A stretch of 64,000 nt of DNA, taken from assembly GCA_902168185.1 (NCBI GenBank), contig CABHOV010000073.1, forward strand, positions 186,001-250,000, in the 5' to 3' direction. The translations under genes were made by a program, and so were the position numbers. Shown here one piece after another: positions 17,156 to 26,455 of the stretch (position 1 is the stretch's first letter; every line of letters starts with the position of its first letter). Source of the stretch: an uncultured Bacteroides sp. (lineage in GTDB: Bacteria; Bacteroidota; Bacteroidia; Cytophagales; Cyclobacteriaceae). The notes beneath the pieces were generated by a model that was given only the letters and a program-made list of their open reading frames with translations, was not told where the DNA came from and did not search any database.

Positions 17156-17184
17156 TTAACGGTTAAATTTTTAACGGTAAATTT
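17156..17184. repeat. Tandem 14-15 nt direct repeat between divergent genes
   Basis: TTAACGGTTAAATTT (17156-17170) is followed at once by TTAACGGTAAATTT (17171-17184). The pair lies in the 177-nt gap between the GH3 fusion and mutL and could be a paired protein-binding site. The rest of this gap has no perfect promoter match. Confidence 0.5.
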
Positions 17185-17279
17185 CATATAACATTTCACC
17201 TGCCGGATTTAAAAATCTGGCGAATCCTTCTGTAAAATTTGCCACCTTTGTACTTCCATTAATTTGCAAGTTTGCATTC

Positions 17280-19088
17280 ATGCCCGACATCATCCAGCTC
17301 TTACCCGATTCGATTGCTAACCAGATTGCTGCTGGTGAGGTTGTGCAGCGTCCGGCTTCTGCTGCAAAGGAGCTGATGGAAAATTCCATTGATGCCGGAG
17401 CAAAAAATATAAAGCTGATCGTTAAGGAAGCCGGAAAAACATTACTGCAGATTATTGATGATGGCATCGGTATGTCCGAAACGGATGCCCGCATGAGTTT
17501 GGAGCGTCATGCTACTTCGAAGATCCGGAAGGCGGAAGATCTCTTCTCACTTTTCACAATGGGTTTTCGCGGTGAAGCACTTGCTTCCATCGCTGCCGTA
17601 GCGCAGGTAGAATTGAAAACACGCCCCGCTGACCAAGAGTTGGGAACGTGTATCGTAGTGGAAGGATCAGACATAAAAAAACAAGAGCCCGTTGCCTGCG
17701 AAAAAGGAACCAACATCTGTGTTAAAAATTTATTCTTTAATATACCGGCTCGCAGAAATTTCTTAAAGTCAAATCCTGTCGAGCTGAAACATATCATCGA
17801 TGAGTTTCAGCGCCTCGCACTGGCTCATCCGGAAATATCATTTTCATTTATACAGGGCGATGAGCTGGTATATGATTTGCCTGCAACAAAATTAAGTCAG
17901 CGTATCGTTGGTCTTTTTGGTAAGTCGTATAAAGAACAACTTGCCACGTGTCAGGAAGAAACAGAAAATGTAAAAGTATCAGGTTATGTTGGCAAGCCGG
18001 ATTTCGCTCGGAAAACAAGAGGCGAGCAATTCTTGTTTGTTAACCGCAGATTTATTCGCAGCAACTATTTGAATCATGCTGTGATGAATGCCTTCGAAGG
18101 ATTGATTACCGAAAATAGTTTTCCTTTTTATGTACTCTTCATCGAGATCGATCCGAAGCATATAGATGTTAACGTTCATCCTACAAAAACAGAAATTAAG
18201 TTTGATGACGAGCGCGCAGTATATGCTGTTGTTCGCGCGGCAGTGCGGCAGGCAATTGGCTCCCATAATTTAACACCGGCTATAGATTTTAATGCCGATG
18301 TTAATTTTATCACAAAGCTTAATAATGCGAGCAACCAATCGAACCAGGTTTATTTTGAAGAACGTTTTAGTACAGCACTTCACCGCTCCAATGGAGACAA
18401 CTGGGAAAAGCTTTTCGAAGCACGTGAAGTAAAGCCCGATGTTAGCCAACAGGACGAAATGCCTGCAGTGCATACGTTGCGTTTTGAAAGTGCAATAAAT
18501 CAACCTGCTCAAACGACTTCAACCGAGGAGAAGACCTTGTTCCAACTTCATGCCCGCTATATCGTTAAACAGGTGCGGTCGGGCATGATGATTATAGATC
18601 AGCAAGCTGCACATGAACGAATACTTTTTGAGAAGTTTTTGAACCAACTTAAAAATAAATCAGGCCAAAGCCAGCAAAGTTTATTTCCGCAGGCGATTAC
18701 GTTTAGTGCAGCAGATTTTGCATTAGCCCTTGAGATGCAACAGGAGATAGAAGCGCTGGGATTTCGCTTTGATGTGTTCGGCAAGAATACATTGGTTGTA
18801 AATGGTGTACCGGCTTCTGTAAATGTGGGGAACGAAAAAGAACTGTTCGAAGGTTTAATTGAACAGTTTAAAGCAAACCAGTCGGAGCTTGCATTACCGT
18901 TGCAGGAAAACCTGTCGCGGGCACTTGCAAGGCGGGCTTCTCTGAAAGCAGGGCAGCCGCTGGTGCGGGAAGAAATGCAGGCGCTGGTTGATAGTTTGTT
19001 TGCGTGTTCAACATCCAACTATTCACCAGACGGCAAGCCGACATTTTTTATTTTTGAATTGAATAAAATAGAAAGTTATTTTCGATAA
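17280..19088 (+). CDS. mutL: DNA mismatch repair protein MutL
   Basis: 602 residues. The GHKL ATPase half is complete: PDSIANQIAAGEVVQRPASAAKELMENSIDAGA, IIDDGIGM, ATSKIRKAEDLFSLFTMGFRGEALASIAAV, and GTNICVKNLFFNIPARRNFLK. The C-terminal dimerisation half holds DQQAAHERILFE (Asp440), which corresponds to the DQHA(x)2E(x)4E endonuclease motif with Gln in place of His, and a degenerate SPDGKP near the end in place of CPHGRP. Nicking activity is therefore uncertain. The ATG at 17280 begins the family-typical N-terminus. The two rhomboid genes follow 43 nt downstream and may be in the same transcript. Confidence 0.96.
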   Translation: MPDIIQLLPDSIANQIAAGEVVQRPASAAKELMENSIDAGAKNIKLIVKEAGKTLLQIIDDGIGMSETDARMSLERHATSKIRKAEDLFSLFTMGFRGEALASIAAVAQVELKTRPADQELGTCIVVEGSDIKKQEPVACEKGTNICVKNLFFNIPARRNFLKSNPVELKHIIDEFQRLALAHPEISFSFIQGDELVYDLPATKLSQRIVGLFGKSYKEQLATCQEETENVKVSGYVGKPDFARKTRGEQFLFVNRRFIRSNYLNHAVMNAFEGLITENSFPFYVLFIEIDPKHIDVNVHPTKTEIKFDDERAVYAVVRAAVRQAIGSHNLTPAIDFNADVNFITKLNNASNQSNQVYFEERFSTALHRSNGDNWEKLFEAREVKPDVSQQDEMPAVHTLRFESAINQPAQTTSTEEKTLFQLHARYIVKQVRSGMMIIDQQAAHERILFEKFLNQLKNKSGQSQQSLFPQAITFSAADFALALEMQQEIEALGFRFDVFGKNTLVVNGVPASVNVGNEKELFEGLIEQFKANQSELALPLQENLSRALARRASLKAGQPLVREEMQALVDSLFACSTSNYSPDGKPTFFIFELNKIESYFR

Positions 19089-19131
19089 CCTCTGGCGAAA
19101 GCCAGCGTAACAAAGATTAATTTACTGTACT

Positions 19132-19773
19132 ATGTTTAGACTCACACCGGTTGTTAGGAGTATCATTATTATAAATGTAATTGTTTTTGTTGCTCAAATG
19201 ATTGCGCCCAGAATGGATTTTAGCGCATGCTTCGGAGGTCTTGAATATGCATATCAAAATGATGTAATCACTGGTTTTTTATCCATGTGGAATACACGCA
19301 CGGATTGTTTTAAACCTTATCAGCTCTTCACCTATATGTTTGTGCATGGCGGGTTTACGCACATATTCTTCAATATGCTAAGTCTTGCGTTTATGGGGCC
19401 GATGCTTGAATCACATTGGGGAACAAAGCGTTTTACGATGTTTTATATGGTAACGGGTATTGGAGCCGGAGTCTTCAACATTATAGTAGATCTGTTTTTT
19501 GGAGTAGGTACTTTCGGTATAATGATGGGAGCATCAGGAGCTATATATGGTATTTTGATGGGCTTTGGAATGATATTTCCGAACATGGAAATTATGTTGT
19601 TAATTCCTCCTATGCCGATCAAGGCAAAGTACCTTGTACTCATACTCGGAGGCTTAAACTTTTTTATGGATAGAAGCGGAAATGTTGCCCATTTTGCTCA
19701 TTTAGGAGGGGTGATTTTTGCTTTTCTTTTAATTTCCGCATGGAAGAAACAAGGTGGTAACGACTGGAGTTAA
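19132..19773 (+). CDS. Rhomboid intramembrane serine protease
   Basis: A 213-residue six-helix membrane protease. Seen: the helix-2 motif FVHGGFTHIFFNMLSLAFMGP, the nucleophile motif GASGAIYGILMGFG with the catalytic Ser, and the helix-6 His in VAHFAHLGG. It would cleave transmembrane substrates inside the bilayer. The first helix starts directly after the ATG (RSIIIINVIVFVAQM). A second, different rhomboid gene follows 38 nt later; this short gap and the shared strand with mutL suggest one operon. Confidence 0.92.
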   Translation: MFRLTPVVRSIIIINVIVFVAQMIAPRMDFSACFGGLEYAYQNDVITGFLSMWNTRTDCFKPYQLFTYMFVHGGFTHIFFNMLSLAFMGPMLESHWGTKRFTMFYMVTGIGAGVFNIIVDLFFGVGTFGIMMGASGAIYGILMGFGMIFPNMEIMLLIPPMPIKAKYLVLILGGLNFFMDRSGNVAHFAHLGGVIFAFLLISAWKKQGGNDWS

Positions 19774-19811
19774 AAAAAATAGTTTGTAAAGGACTGTTAT
19801 AGGATTGAACT

Positions 19812-20720
19812 ATGTTTGACGAATTCAAGAACGCATTTAACCGGTATAACAACGCTCATGTACAGTTGATCATCATCAACGTGGTGGTGTTTTTGGCTTT
19901 GGGGATTTTATATGTAGTTGCAAAAATTTCTCAGACTCAACCAATTTTTCAGATAGTATATGATCAATTTACATTACCATCTGTACTTTCAGAATTTGTT
20001 ACGAAGCCGTGGACGTTAATAACATATGCATTCGCTCACCATTTTAGTTACGAGTTTAATGAAGTGGGCATTTCCCATATATTCTTTAACCTGCTGGTAT
20101 TTTATTGGTTTGCCAAGTTGTTTGTGGAGTACTTGGGGAGTGATAAGCTAATTGCAGTTTATATATTAGGCGGATTAAGCGGCGGTGCATTGTACTTGCT
20201 GCTATATAATACTGTCCCATTTTTTATACAGCAGCCAAGTTTACTGGTAGGTTCATCAGCAGCGGTCTATGCTGTTGTTACAGCAGCAGCAACCTTACTT
20301 CCGGAGTACACTTTCTTCCTTTTGTTTATCGGGCCAATTCGTATAAAGTATATAGCGGCTTTTTATATAGCAATTTCTTTTCTTTTGTCGGTAGGTTCAA
20401 ATGCCGGTGGCAACATTGCCCATCTTGGTGGAGCACTGATTGGTTTTATATACATCAAGCAATTACAGGCAGGTTCGAACTGGGGAAGCTGGATCACCGC
20501 TACGCTGGATTGGATCAAAGGACTTTTCAAGCCTCGATTGAAAGTAAAAGTATCGTATCGCAATGAGGACACTTCTTCTTTCAAAAACGCCAAGCCGAAA
20601 GGCTCCTCCATATCGCAAGCAGAGATTGATGCCATCCTGGATAAAATTTCAGATGGCGGCTATGAGAGTTTAACCAAAGAGGAAAAGGATAAACTCTTCA
20701 ACGCCAGCAAAAAGCAATAA
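19812..20720 (+). CDS. Second rhomboid-family protease with a cytoplasmic tail
   Basis: 302 residues. The rhomboid core (about residues 15-215) has ISHIFFNLLVFYWFAKLFVEYLG, the Ser motif GSSAAVYAVVTAAATLLPEY (GxSxA kept) and the His motif GNIAHLGGALIG. After the last helix comes a soluble tail of about 75 residues (KGLFKPRLKVKVSYRN..., then AEIDAILDKISDGGYESLTKEEKDKLFNAS) that resembles the C-terminal helix found in other Bacteroidota rhomboids. It differs enough from the preceding protein that the pair is not a recent duplication. It ends 10 nt before the convergent TPR gene. Confidence 0.92.
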   Translation: MFDEFKNAFNRYNNAHVQLIIINVVVFLALGILYVVAKISQTQPIFQIVYDQFTLPSVLSEFVTKPWTLITYAFAHHFSYEFNEVGISHIFFNLLVFYWFAKLFVEYLGSDKLIAVYILGGLSGGALYLLLYNTVPFFIQQPSLLVGSSAAVYAVVTAAATLLPEYTFFLLFIGPIRIKYIAAFYIAISFLLSVGSNAGGNIAHLGGALIGFIYIKQLQAGSNWGSWITATLDWIKGLFKPRLKVKVSYRNEDTSSFKNAKPKGSSISQAEIDAILDKISDGGYESLTKEEKDKLFNASKKQ

Positions 20721-20730
20721 TCTTAATTCT

Positions 20731-21975
20731 TTATCGTACAACCAGAGCGTTGGCTACCCATTGGTAGATCAGCACTCCGAATATGAATACATTCGAGAGC
20801 ATTCCTATTTCTCCTGTGTTCATAAACTCGTACATCGCGCCAATGCCTGTCAATGCCAGGAAGCCCGTATATACCATGAGTATAGTTCGTGAGCTTTTCT
20901 TAACAGGGTTATACATGGATGACAACGGGATCATCATGGCGATACCGAAAATACCGAGCATCATAAACAGGAAACTACCTGTAAGTAATAATCCTGCAAA
21001 TCCGGCAATACTCACGAGTAGAGATATACCCACCAGGTTGGAAGAATTGATCTCCTCCTCTCTAAGCGCATAGCGACCATAAACATTGAGACGGAGAAAT
21101 AAATTGGAAAGCGGAGTGATTACCCAGGTAGATATAGCAAAAGCCATATATAGATATACAATTGGGTAAAGAAGAGGTGCTAATGCAGGATTATTCTCTG
21201 CAACGTTTCGCAGTACCCGTACACCTATATATAGTCCGATGATAATAATCCACTGTTGCTGTCCCTTAAAATTTGATATCCAGAAGGAATATTTTAGGAA
21301 AATCCTGTAGAACCAATATCGTGCTTTCAGTCCTTCTACCAATCCCGCTTTTGCATATGTATAGTTCGGATTGATCTTTAAGGCTTCACGGAAATGCTCC
21401 AATGCTTTTTTGTGTTCACCTTTCTCAAGCAAGCTCCAGCCAAGATTCGTATGCGTTAATTCATTCTCAGGATTTTTATTGAGAGCCTCCTGAATAGTCG
21501 AATATGCTTCTTCTTTTTTGTCAAGCTTATAGAGTGCTGTGGAGCGTGCGTTAAGACACTGCAAATTGTCGGGATCATTTTCTAATCCGTTGTTGGCATA
21601 CTCAAGTGCTTCCTTCCATTCCTTTTGGTTGAGCTTGATGGCGGCAAGCAAGCCCAGGTAATCCGCATTGTGAGGATCATACGCGATGGCATTCCTGATA
21701 AATTTCTCGGAATCTTTCAGTTTATCAGCCTTGAAGTAAAACAGAGACTGCAGGTATAGCAAATAATCGTTGTCGGGTTCCTGGCCGATCGCACCCTGAA
21801 TTATCTGGATCGCTTCAGGCTGTCTGTCCAGTTCAGAAAGACAGATAGCAAACAATGCCAATGCCTGCGTGTTGTTGGGATCTTGTGCAAGTATAGAACG
21901 TAGCTCTGTCTCGGCATCCTTGTAACGTTGTTGAGTTACCAGCTGCTGCGCTCTTTCCAATTGTGATTGAATCAT
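20731..21975 (-). CDS. TPR protein with a four-helix membrane C-terminus
   Basis: 414 residues. The first 210 or so are about six tetratricopeptide repeats (for example YKDAETELRSILAQDPNN and HKKALEHFREALKINPNY) with no signal peptide. The second half has about four hydrophobic segments (IIIIGLYIGVRVL, YPIVYLYMAFAISTWVI, LVSIAGFAGLLLTGSFLFMM, MLSNVFIFGVLIYQWV). The TPR part should therefore face the cytoplasm. Its ATG overlaps the stop codon of the AAA ATPase gene (ATGA, 4 nt), so the two are translationally coupled and the products probably interact. Not a family I can name. Confidence 0.7.
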   Translation of the reverse strand: MIQSQLERAQQLVTQQRYKDAETELRSILAQDPNNTQALALFAICLSELDRQPEAIQIIQGAIGQEPDNDYLLYLQSLFYFKADKLKDSEKFIRNAIAYDPHNADYLGLLAAIKLNQKEWKEALEYANNGLENDPDNLQCLNARSTALYKLDKKEEAYSTIQEALNKNPENELTHTNLGWSLLEKGEHKKALEHFREALKINPNYTYAKAGLVEGLKARYWFYRIFLKYSFWISNFKGQQQWIIIIGLYIGVRVLRNVAENNPALAPLLYPIVYLYMAFAISTWVITPLSNLFLRLNVYGRYALREEEINSSNLVGISLLVSIAGFAGLLLTGSFLFMMLGIFGIAMMIPLSSMYNPVKKSSRTILMVYTGFLALTGIGAMYEFMNTGEIGMLSNVFIFGVLIYQWVANALVVR

Positions 21976-23294
21976 TTCTTGATTTTTAAATACTCCAGAA
22001 TTTCATCGTATAGTCCCGAGTCGTTTGCATACAACGCATAGTTACGGGCCGTATTAAACCATTCTTTTGTTGACGGCTTAACTTGTTTAAGAGAAGCTAG
22101 CAGATCCTTGGTACGTATAGGTTGAGGTATACCTTTCTCAAACGACTCTCTTAATTTTTCTTCAATGGTAACATCAATCACAGCACGAAGATCGGCTCCT
22201 GAGAAATCAGAAGTCTGCTTGGCCAGTGTGTTGTAATCAATGTTATCAACCGGCTTCTCCTTTAATAATATTTTCAGAATAGAATTTCTTCCATCTACAT
22301 CCGGAGGTTGAACGAATACGATACGGTCGAATCTTCCGGGTCTTCGAAATGCAGCGTCAAGATGCCATGGAGCATTGGTCGCGCCTAAGATCAATACACC
22401 ATCATTGGAAGAATCCAGTCCATCCATCTCCGTAAGGAATTGATTGATCAAGGTCTTGCTCGAAGAATGCCGCATGTCCGAGCGACTCGCTCCCAACGCA
22501 TCGATCTCATCGAAGAACAAAACACAAGGCGTTCTTCTGCGTGCAAGTTCAAAAAGCTCGTGGAGCTTTCGTTCACTTTGTCCACTCCACATATCGAGTA
22601 CATCATGTATACCTACCGATATAAAACTTGCATTGATTTGTCCGGCAGTAGCACGTGCTAAATGAGTCTTGCCACATCCGGGAGGGCCGTATAGTAAAAT
22701 ACCTCCGCCTACTTTTTTTCCATATGCTTTATATAGCTCAGGGTGAAGCAGCGGTTGTATAATTTTTATTCTTATCTCTTCTTTAACTTTCGTCATTCCC
22801 CCTACATCATCAAAGTTGATAGTAGGTCGTTCCATATCACGAACTTCCTGTTCTATGGAATTCAATAATTCCTCTACTTCACCTTGCGGCATGGAAGGCT
22901 TGCGTAAGTATTGATCGAGCTCGTCATCCAGTAGAGAAGGATTCAGTTGCAGCGCTTGCTTGTAATAATCAATCGCCTTACCACTTTCTTCATTTCGCAG
23001 GAGCGCTTTACTTAAAAGCATAAGTAGACTTACGTCATTTGGCTTTAGCTCGATGAGGTCTTCCAGGATAACAATTGCCGTAGAGTATTTTTCCTGTGCA
23101 AAGTAAATTTTAGCAAGACCAGCTTTGGCCTGTATATTTTGAGGCTCAGCTTCCAGTACAACTTTATACTCTGCTTCTGCTTCCTGAATCAGTTTGTTGT
23201 TAAGCAACGCTTCCGCCAGTGTTAATCGTAATGGAATATTCTGGGGAGAGAGCTTGAGCGCCTCGCGTAAATTCTGGATGAGTTCGTCCTGCAT
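21972..23294 (-). CDS. TPR-AAA+ ATPase
   Basis: 440 residues from the ATG at 23294; an earlier in-frame start at 23342 adds 16 unlikely residues. The N-terminal 130 residues are about three tetratricopeptide repeats. A linker leads to a classical AAA domain of the FtsH/Cdc48/katanin type: FDDVGGMTKVKEEI, GPPGCGKTHLA (203-213), the pore-like region DVLDMWSGQSERKLHELFELAR, VLFFDEIDALG (Walker B), GATNAPWHLD (sensor 1) and FRRPGRFDR (arginine fingers). It has no protease domain. It is cytoplasmic and likely docks on the membrane TPR protein encoded by the overlapping gene. The substrate is unknown. Confidence 0.8.
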   Translation of the reverse strand: MQDELIQNLREALKLSPQNIPLRLTLAEALLNNKLIQEAEAEYKVVLEAEPQNIQAKAGLAKIYFAQEKYSTAIVILEDLIELKPNDVSLLMLLSKALLRNEESGKAIDYYKQALQLNPSLLDDELDQYLRKPSMPQGEVEELLNSIEQEVRDMERPTINFDDVGGMTKVKEEIRIKIIQPLLHPELYKAYGKKVGGGILLYGPPGCGKTHLARATAGQINASFISVGIHDVLDMWSGQSERKLHELFELARRRTPCVLFFDEIDALGASRSDMRHSSSKTLINQFLTEMDGLDSSNDGVLILGATNAPWHLDAAFRRPGRFDRIVFVQPPDVDGRNSILKILLKEKPVDNIDYNTLAKQTSDFSGADLRAVIDVTIEEKLRESFEKGIPQPIRTKDLLASLKQVKPSTKEWFNTARNYALYANDSGLYDEILEYLKIKK

Positions 23295-23424
23295 AATGAC
23301 ACAATTTGACTGAAAGATGCAAAGATTGATTAGCTCTCGCAATACGATTTACACGATATCCTTACAGACTTAGCAACTTTCAGTATTGGGATATAGTCTT
23401 TTTTTTGTTTCGTGTTTATAAACT

Positions 23425-25320
23425 TTAATGACTGTTTCTTATAAGATCCTGGCAATTCTCGCAAAACGTTTTTTTTATGAAGTTATCGTCTAGTAGTTGA
23501 AATGAAATACCACCCTTTCCAATTGGATCAAACAAGTGACAGAAGCGATCTTTGTTTTGGTCTATAGCATTAAGCATGATAGTTCTGTAGGATGGCCCTG
23601 AAGTGTAGCGCTTATCATAGATGGTAAGTGATAAATAATAAAAGACCAGATCTTCAGAAACATTCAACGATTTTATTCGGGGCTCAAGAGTTTTTCGAGC
23701 CCAATCAAACTTGCTGTAATAAGAAAAATATTTGGCCAGGTTAACTAAGTCGTGATCTTTGAGTTGCAATGGTTTGTATGATTCATAGTTGAATTGAACA
23801 GCCTTATCTTTTTCGACATAATGGCGATTTCGGATATGCGACTCCGAAAGAATAATATGATAATTGATGAGTAATCTTCTGACCAGATTATCATGTATAC
23901 CTATTTTTCGTAACGATTCAATTTCTTTTTTTAGCACCGGAGGATCAACCAGAATTTTTGATTGAAGCCAGGACTGAAGCTTCAATGCGCAGAGGTTGTA
24001 TTTTATTTTTGGATTCTTGGCAATGATGCGGTCCAGTTCTTCAAACGTTTTGATTGCTTCGAATACTTCATAAGAATTGTTCTCATATAGAAATGAAGCA
24101 TTATTGATTAGCAAACTTCCATATTCCAGTGAAGATGGTATTTCCAGCTCCTGAATAAAATGGTCTGGAATTTCCTGCCGTTGAATTTTATAAAATATGA
24201 TTTGCTGCAGGTAGAGTGCTTCATCAATATTTTTTTGTGCTATAGTCTGCTGAAAATATTTTCTTAATTCTTCCTGATTGCTTTCCCTATACGACAGTCG
24301 TTTTTCAAGTGTAATCTGAATCAGTGCTTTTCTGTGCTTACGCAAAACAGGTTCCAGTGTTGATAGCAGGGTAGGTGACTTAAGTTTCTCTTTGATCTCA
24401 TCTTTACTTAACGTCATCCAACTGGTATATCCGGTTGCGGCAATATCATTCAGAAATTCCACCCAGTTCTCTGAAGCTTCAATGCTTGATTCTATTGTTT
24501 CAGATTGGAAAGATTGCAATGCTGCAACAATACTCTGGGCGCGTTGATTCTGGAGTTTAAGATTTCTTTCATACGATCCTTCCACAGATGTATAGGCCTT
24601 TATTGAAATAGTCTTTATGGCATAGTCAGTGATTTGCAGCGAGTCGTATAAAGGTTTTATGTCCTCTGGTTTATACTCTGATTTGTTCCTTTCAAAAGGT
24701 ATAGTAAAATGAAGAGTTTTACTGAGCTCTTTATATTTCTCCTGAATTTTTTCGGGCGTAAGTGTATCGTAATACATTCCCATCTCCAATAGCTTCCATC
24801 CGTTAACATCCAGGTTGATGATGCTGGATGAATAACATAGATTTTTATTGTTCAACAGGATGTAGTTAACTTCTACATTTTCTTTGTTTATAGTGGAAGG
24901 TATCATCCCTGCAAAGATTTTAACATTGCCTGAAGGGGTTGTCATTCGTTTCTTGATGCCCTCCCGATAAAGAGGAGGAAGGAGTAAGCCCCGGTGCGAC
25001 CAGCTTCCTGCAAACCGACTTATATTATCACATTGGTATTGGCTACTCTGCATGATATCAACGGCAATGCCATCATTTTTTGATTCAATGATTTTAGAAA
25101 ACCATTCGAAGTCATTATAGATCAGAAATATACTATCACCGGAAAAGGCAGTACCAAAACGAACATCTTCAGGAGCTTCCTTCAATACATCATAAAGTTT
25201 TTTGCAATCTTTATTGATATTCTTCGGACGTTTGATGTCGTAATTTTCACGATTGGTAATCTGGGCATAGCCAATCATAGTGGCCAGTGCGAGAGAGAAG
25301 GCCAGTGTAAATTTCTTCAT
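23425..25320 (-). CDS. Large secreted protein with an OmpA-like segment, function unknown
   Basis: 631 residues with a signal peptide (MKKFTLAFSLALATMIGYAQ). Around residues 235-275 the sequence IKTISIKAYTSVEGSYERN, followed by LQNQRAQSIVAALQS, matches the core of an OmpA-like peptidoglycan-binding domain (the yASvEGs...N..LS..RA pattern). The remaining C-terminal 300 residues are helical, with possible degenerate TPR-like pairs. I see no membrane barrel. It is likely a periplasmic or envelope-bound protein that binds peptidoglycan. The gene lies 60 nt downstream of rlmN on the same strand, with no clear hairpin between them. Confidence 0.6.
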   Translation of the reverse strand: MKKFTLAFSLALATMIGYAQITNRENYDIKRPKNINKDCKKLYDVLKEAPEDVRFGTAFSGDSIFLIYNDFEWFSKIIESKNDGIAVDIMQSSQYQCDNISRFAGSWSHRGLLLPPLYREGIKKRMTTPSGNVKIFAGMIPSTINKENVEVNYILLNNKNLCYSSSIINLDVNGWKLLEMGMYYDTLTPEKIQEKYKELSKTLHFTIPFERNKSEYKPEDIKPLYDSLQITDYAIKTISIKAYTSVEGSYERNLKLQNQRAQSIVAALQSFQSETIESSIEASENWVEFLNDIAATGYTSWMTLSKDEIKEKLKSPTLLSTLEPVLRKHRKALIQITLEKRLSYRESNQEELRKYFQQTIAQKNIDEALYLQQIIFYKIQRQEIPDHFIQELEIPSSLEYGSLLINNASFLYENNSYEVFEAIKTFEELDRIIAKNPKIKYNLCALKLQSWLQSKILVDPPVLKKEIESLRKIGIHDNLVRRLLINYHIILSESHIRNRHYVEKDKAVQFNYESYKPLQLKDHDLVNLAKYFSYYSKFDWARKTLEPRIKSLNVSEDLVFYYLSLTIYDKRYTSGPSYRTIMLNAIDQNKDRFCHLFDPIGKGGISFQLLDDNFIKKTFCENCQDLIRNSH

Positions 25321-25380
25321 ACGACTTTAAAAGTATAATAGCCGGAATGCTATTTAGTAACAGTAAACCAAATGTAATCT

Positions 25381-26427
25381 TTACGATTTGTTCGCCAGTT
25401 GGCCACAGGCGGCATCTATATCTTTACCACGGCTTTTACGGATGCGTGTAGTCACGCCATGGCTTTCCAGCAGATGCATATACATTTCAAGTGCCTCTGT
25501 CGAAGCTTGCTGAAACTCTCCGTCATCGATTGGATTATATTCAATAAGATTTACTTTGGAGGGAATGACTTTACTGAATTTTAACAGCGCCCGTGCATGT
25601 TCTTCCGTATCGTTAATGCCTCTCCACACAACGTACTCGTAGGTTACTTTGCGTTTTGTTTTATCATACCAATAGCGAAGTGCATCGGCTAATTCATCCA
25701 GCGGGTTTGTATCATTTATAGGCATGATAGACGAACGTGTTTTATCAAGGGCCGAGTGAAGTGATACAGCCAGGTTAAATTTCACACCATCGTCTGCCAT
25801 CTTCATAATCATCTTTGCTATACCCACAGTAGAAACTGTGATTCGCTTCGATGCCATGTTCAAGCCTTTCTGCGAAGTGATTTTTTCAATAGCAGAAATT
25901 ACGTTCGAGTAATTGAGCAACGGTTCGCCCATACCCATGAAAACTATATTTGTAAGCGGACGACCAAAAAACAATTCTGCTTGTTCCTTAATAGCCACTA
26001 CCTGGTCGTATATTTCGTCGGGAGTTAAATTACGTTGACGCTTTAATCTTGCCGTAGCGCAGAATTTGCAAGCGAGACTACATCCCACCTGAGAGGAAAC
26101 GCAGGCAGTGATTCTTTTTTCAGTGGGAATCAGAACCGACTCCACCACCATGCCGTCAAAGAGTGTAACGGCATTCTTGATTGTTCCATCCGAGCTACGC
26201 TGCATGTTGTCAACCTTGATGTGGTTGATCGTGAAATGTTCCTTCAGCATATCGCGTAAGCCAATGGAAAGATTCGTCATCTGGTCAAAGCTCTTGGCAG
26301 ATTTATTCCAGAGCCATTCATAGACCTGCTGAGCCCTGAATGCTTTCTCCCCATGCTGCACGAAAAATTCCTTTAATTCGTCCAGTTTAAGCTTCCGTAT
26401 ATCGCGTTTTGAAACCGTCTCCACCAT
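25381..26427 (-). CDS. rlmN: 23S rRNA (adenine-2503-C2)-methyltransferase / tRNA A37 methyltransferase
   Basis: A radical SAM enzyme that methylates C2 of A2503 in 23S rRNA and A37 in some tRNAs. The 348 residues show the N-terminal accessory domain (FRAQQVYEWLWNKSAKSFDQM), the CxxxCxxC cluster GCSLACKFCATARLKRQRNLT, VFMGMGEPLLNY, and RITVSTVGI. The C-terminal IRKSRGKDIDAACGQL carries the second active-site Cys of the methyl-Cys mechanism. The gene is downstream of a toxin-antitoxin pair on the same strand (28 nt gap), which is probably chance linkage. Confidence 0.97.
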   Translation of the reverse strand: MVETVSKRDIRKLKLDELKEFFVQHGEKAFRAQQVYEWLWNKSAKSFDQMTNLSIGLRDMLKEHFTINHIKVDNMQRSSDGTIKNAVTLFDGMVVESVLIPTEKRITACVSSQVGCSLACKFCATARLKRQRNLTPDEIYDQVVAIKEQAELFFGRPLTNIVFMGMGEPLLNYSNVISAIEKITSQKGLNMASKRITVSTVGIAKMIMKMADDGVKFNLAVSLHSALDKTRSSIMPINDTNPLDELADALRYWYDKTKRKVTYEYVVWRGINDTEEHARALLKFSKVIPSKVNLIEYNPIDDGEFQQASTEALEMYMHLLESHGVTTRIRKSRGKDIDAACGQLANKS

Positions 26428-26455
26428 AACAAGAGCAAAGGTACGGAAGAAAGTT

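Noticed and set aside
17240-17277. Possible promoter before mutL (CTTTG and TTAATTTG words)
   Set aside because: Spacing and bases do not make a TTTG-N19-TAnnTTTG pair, so I do not list it.
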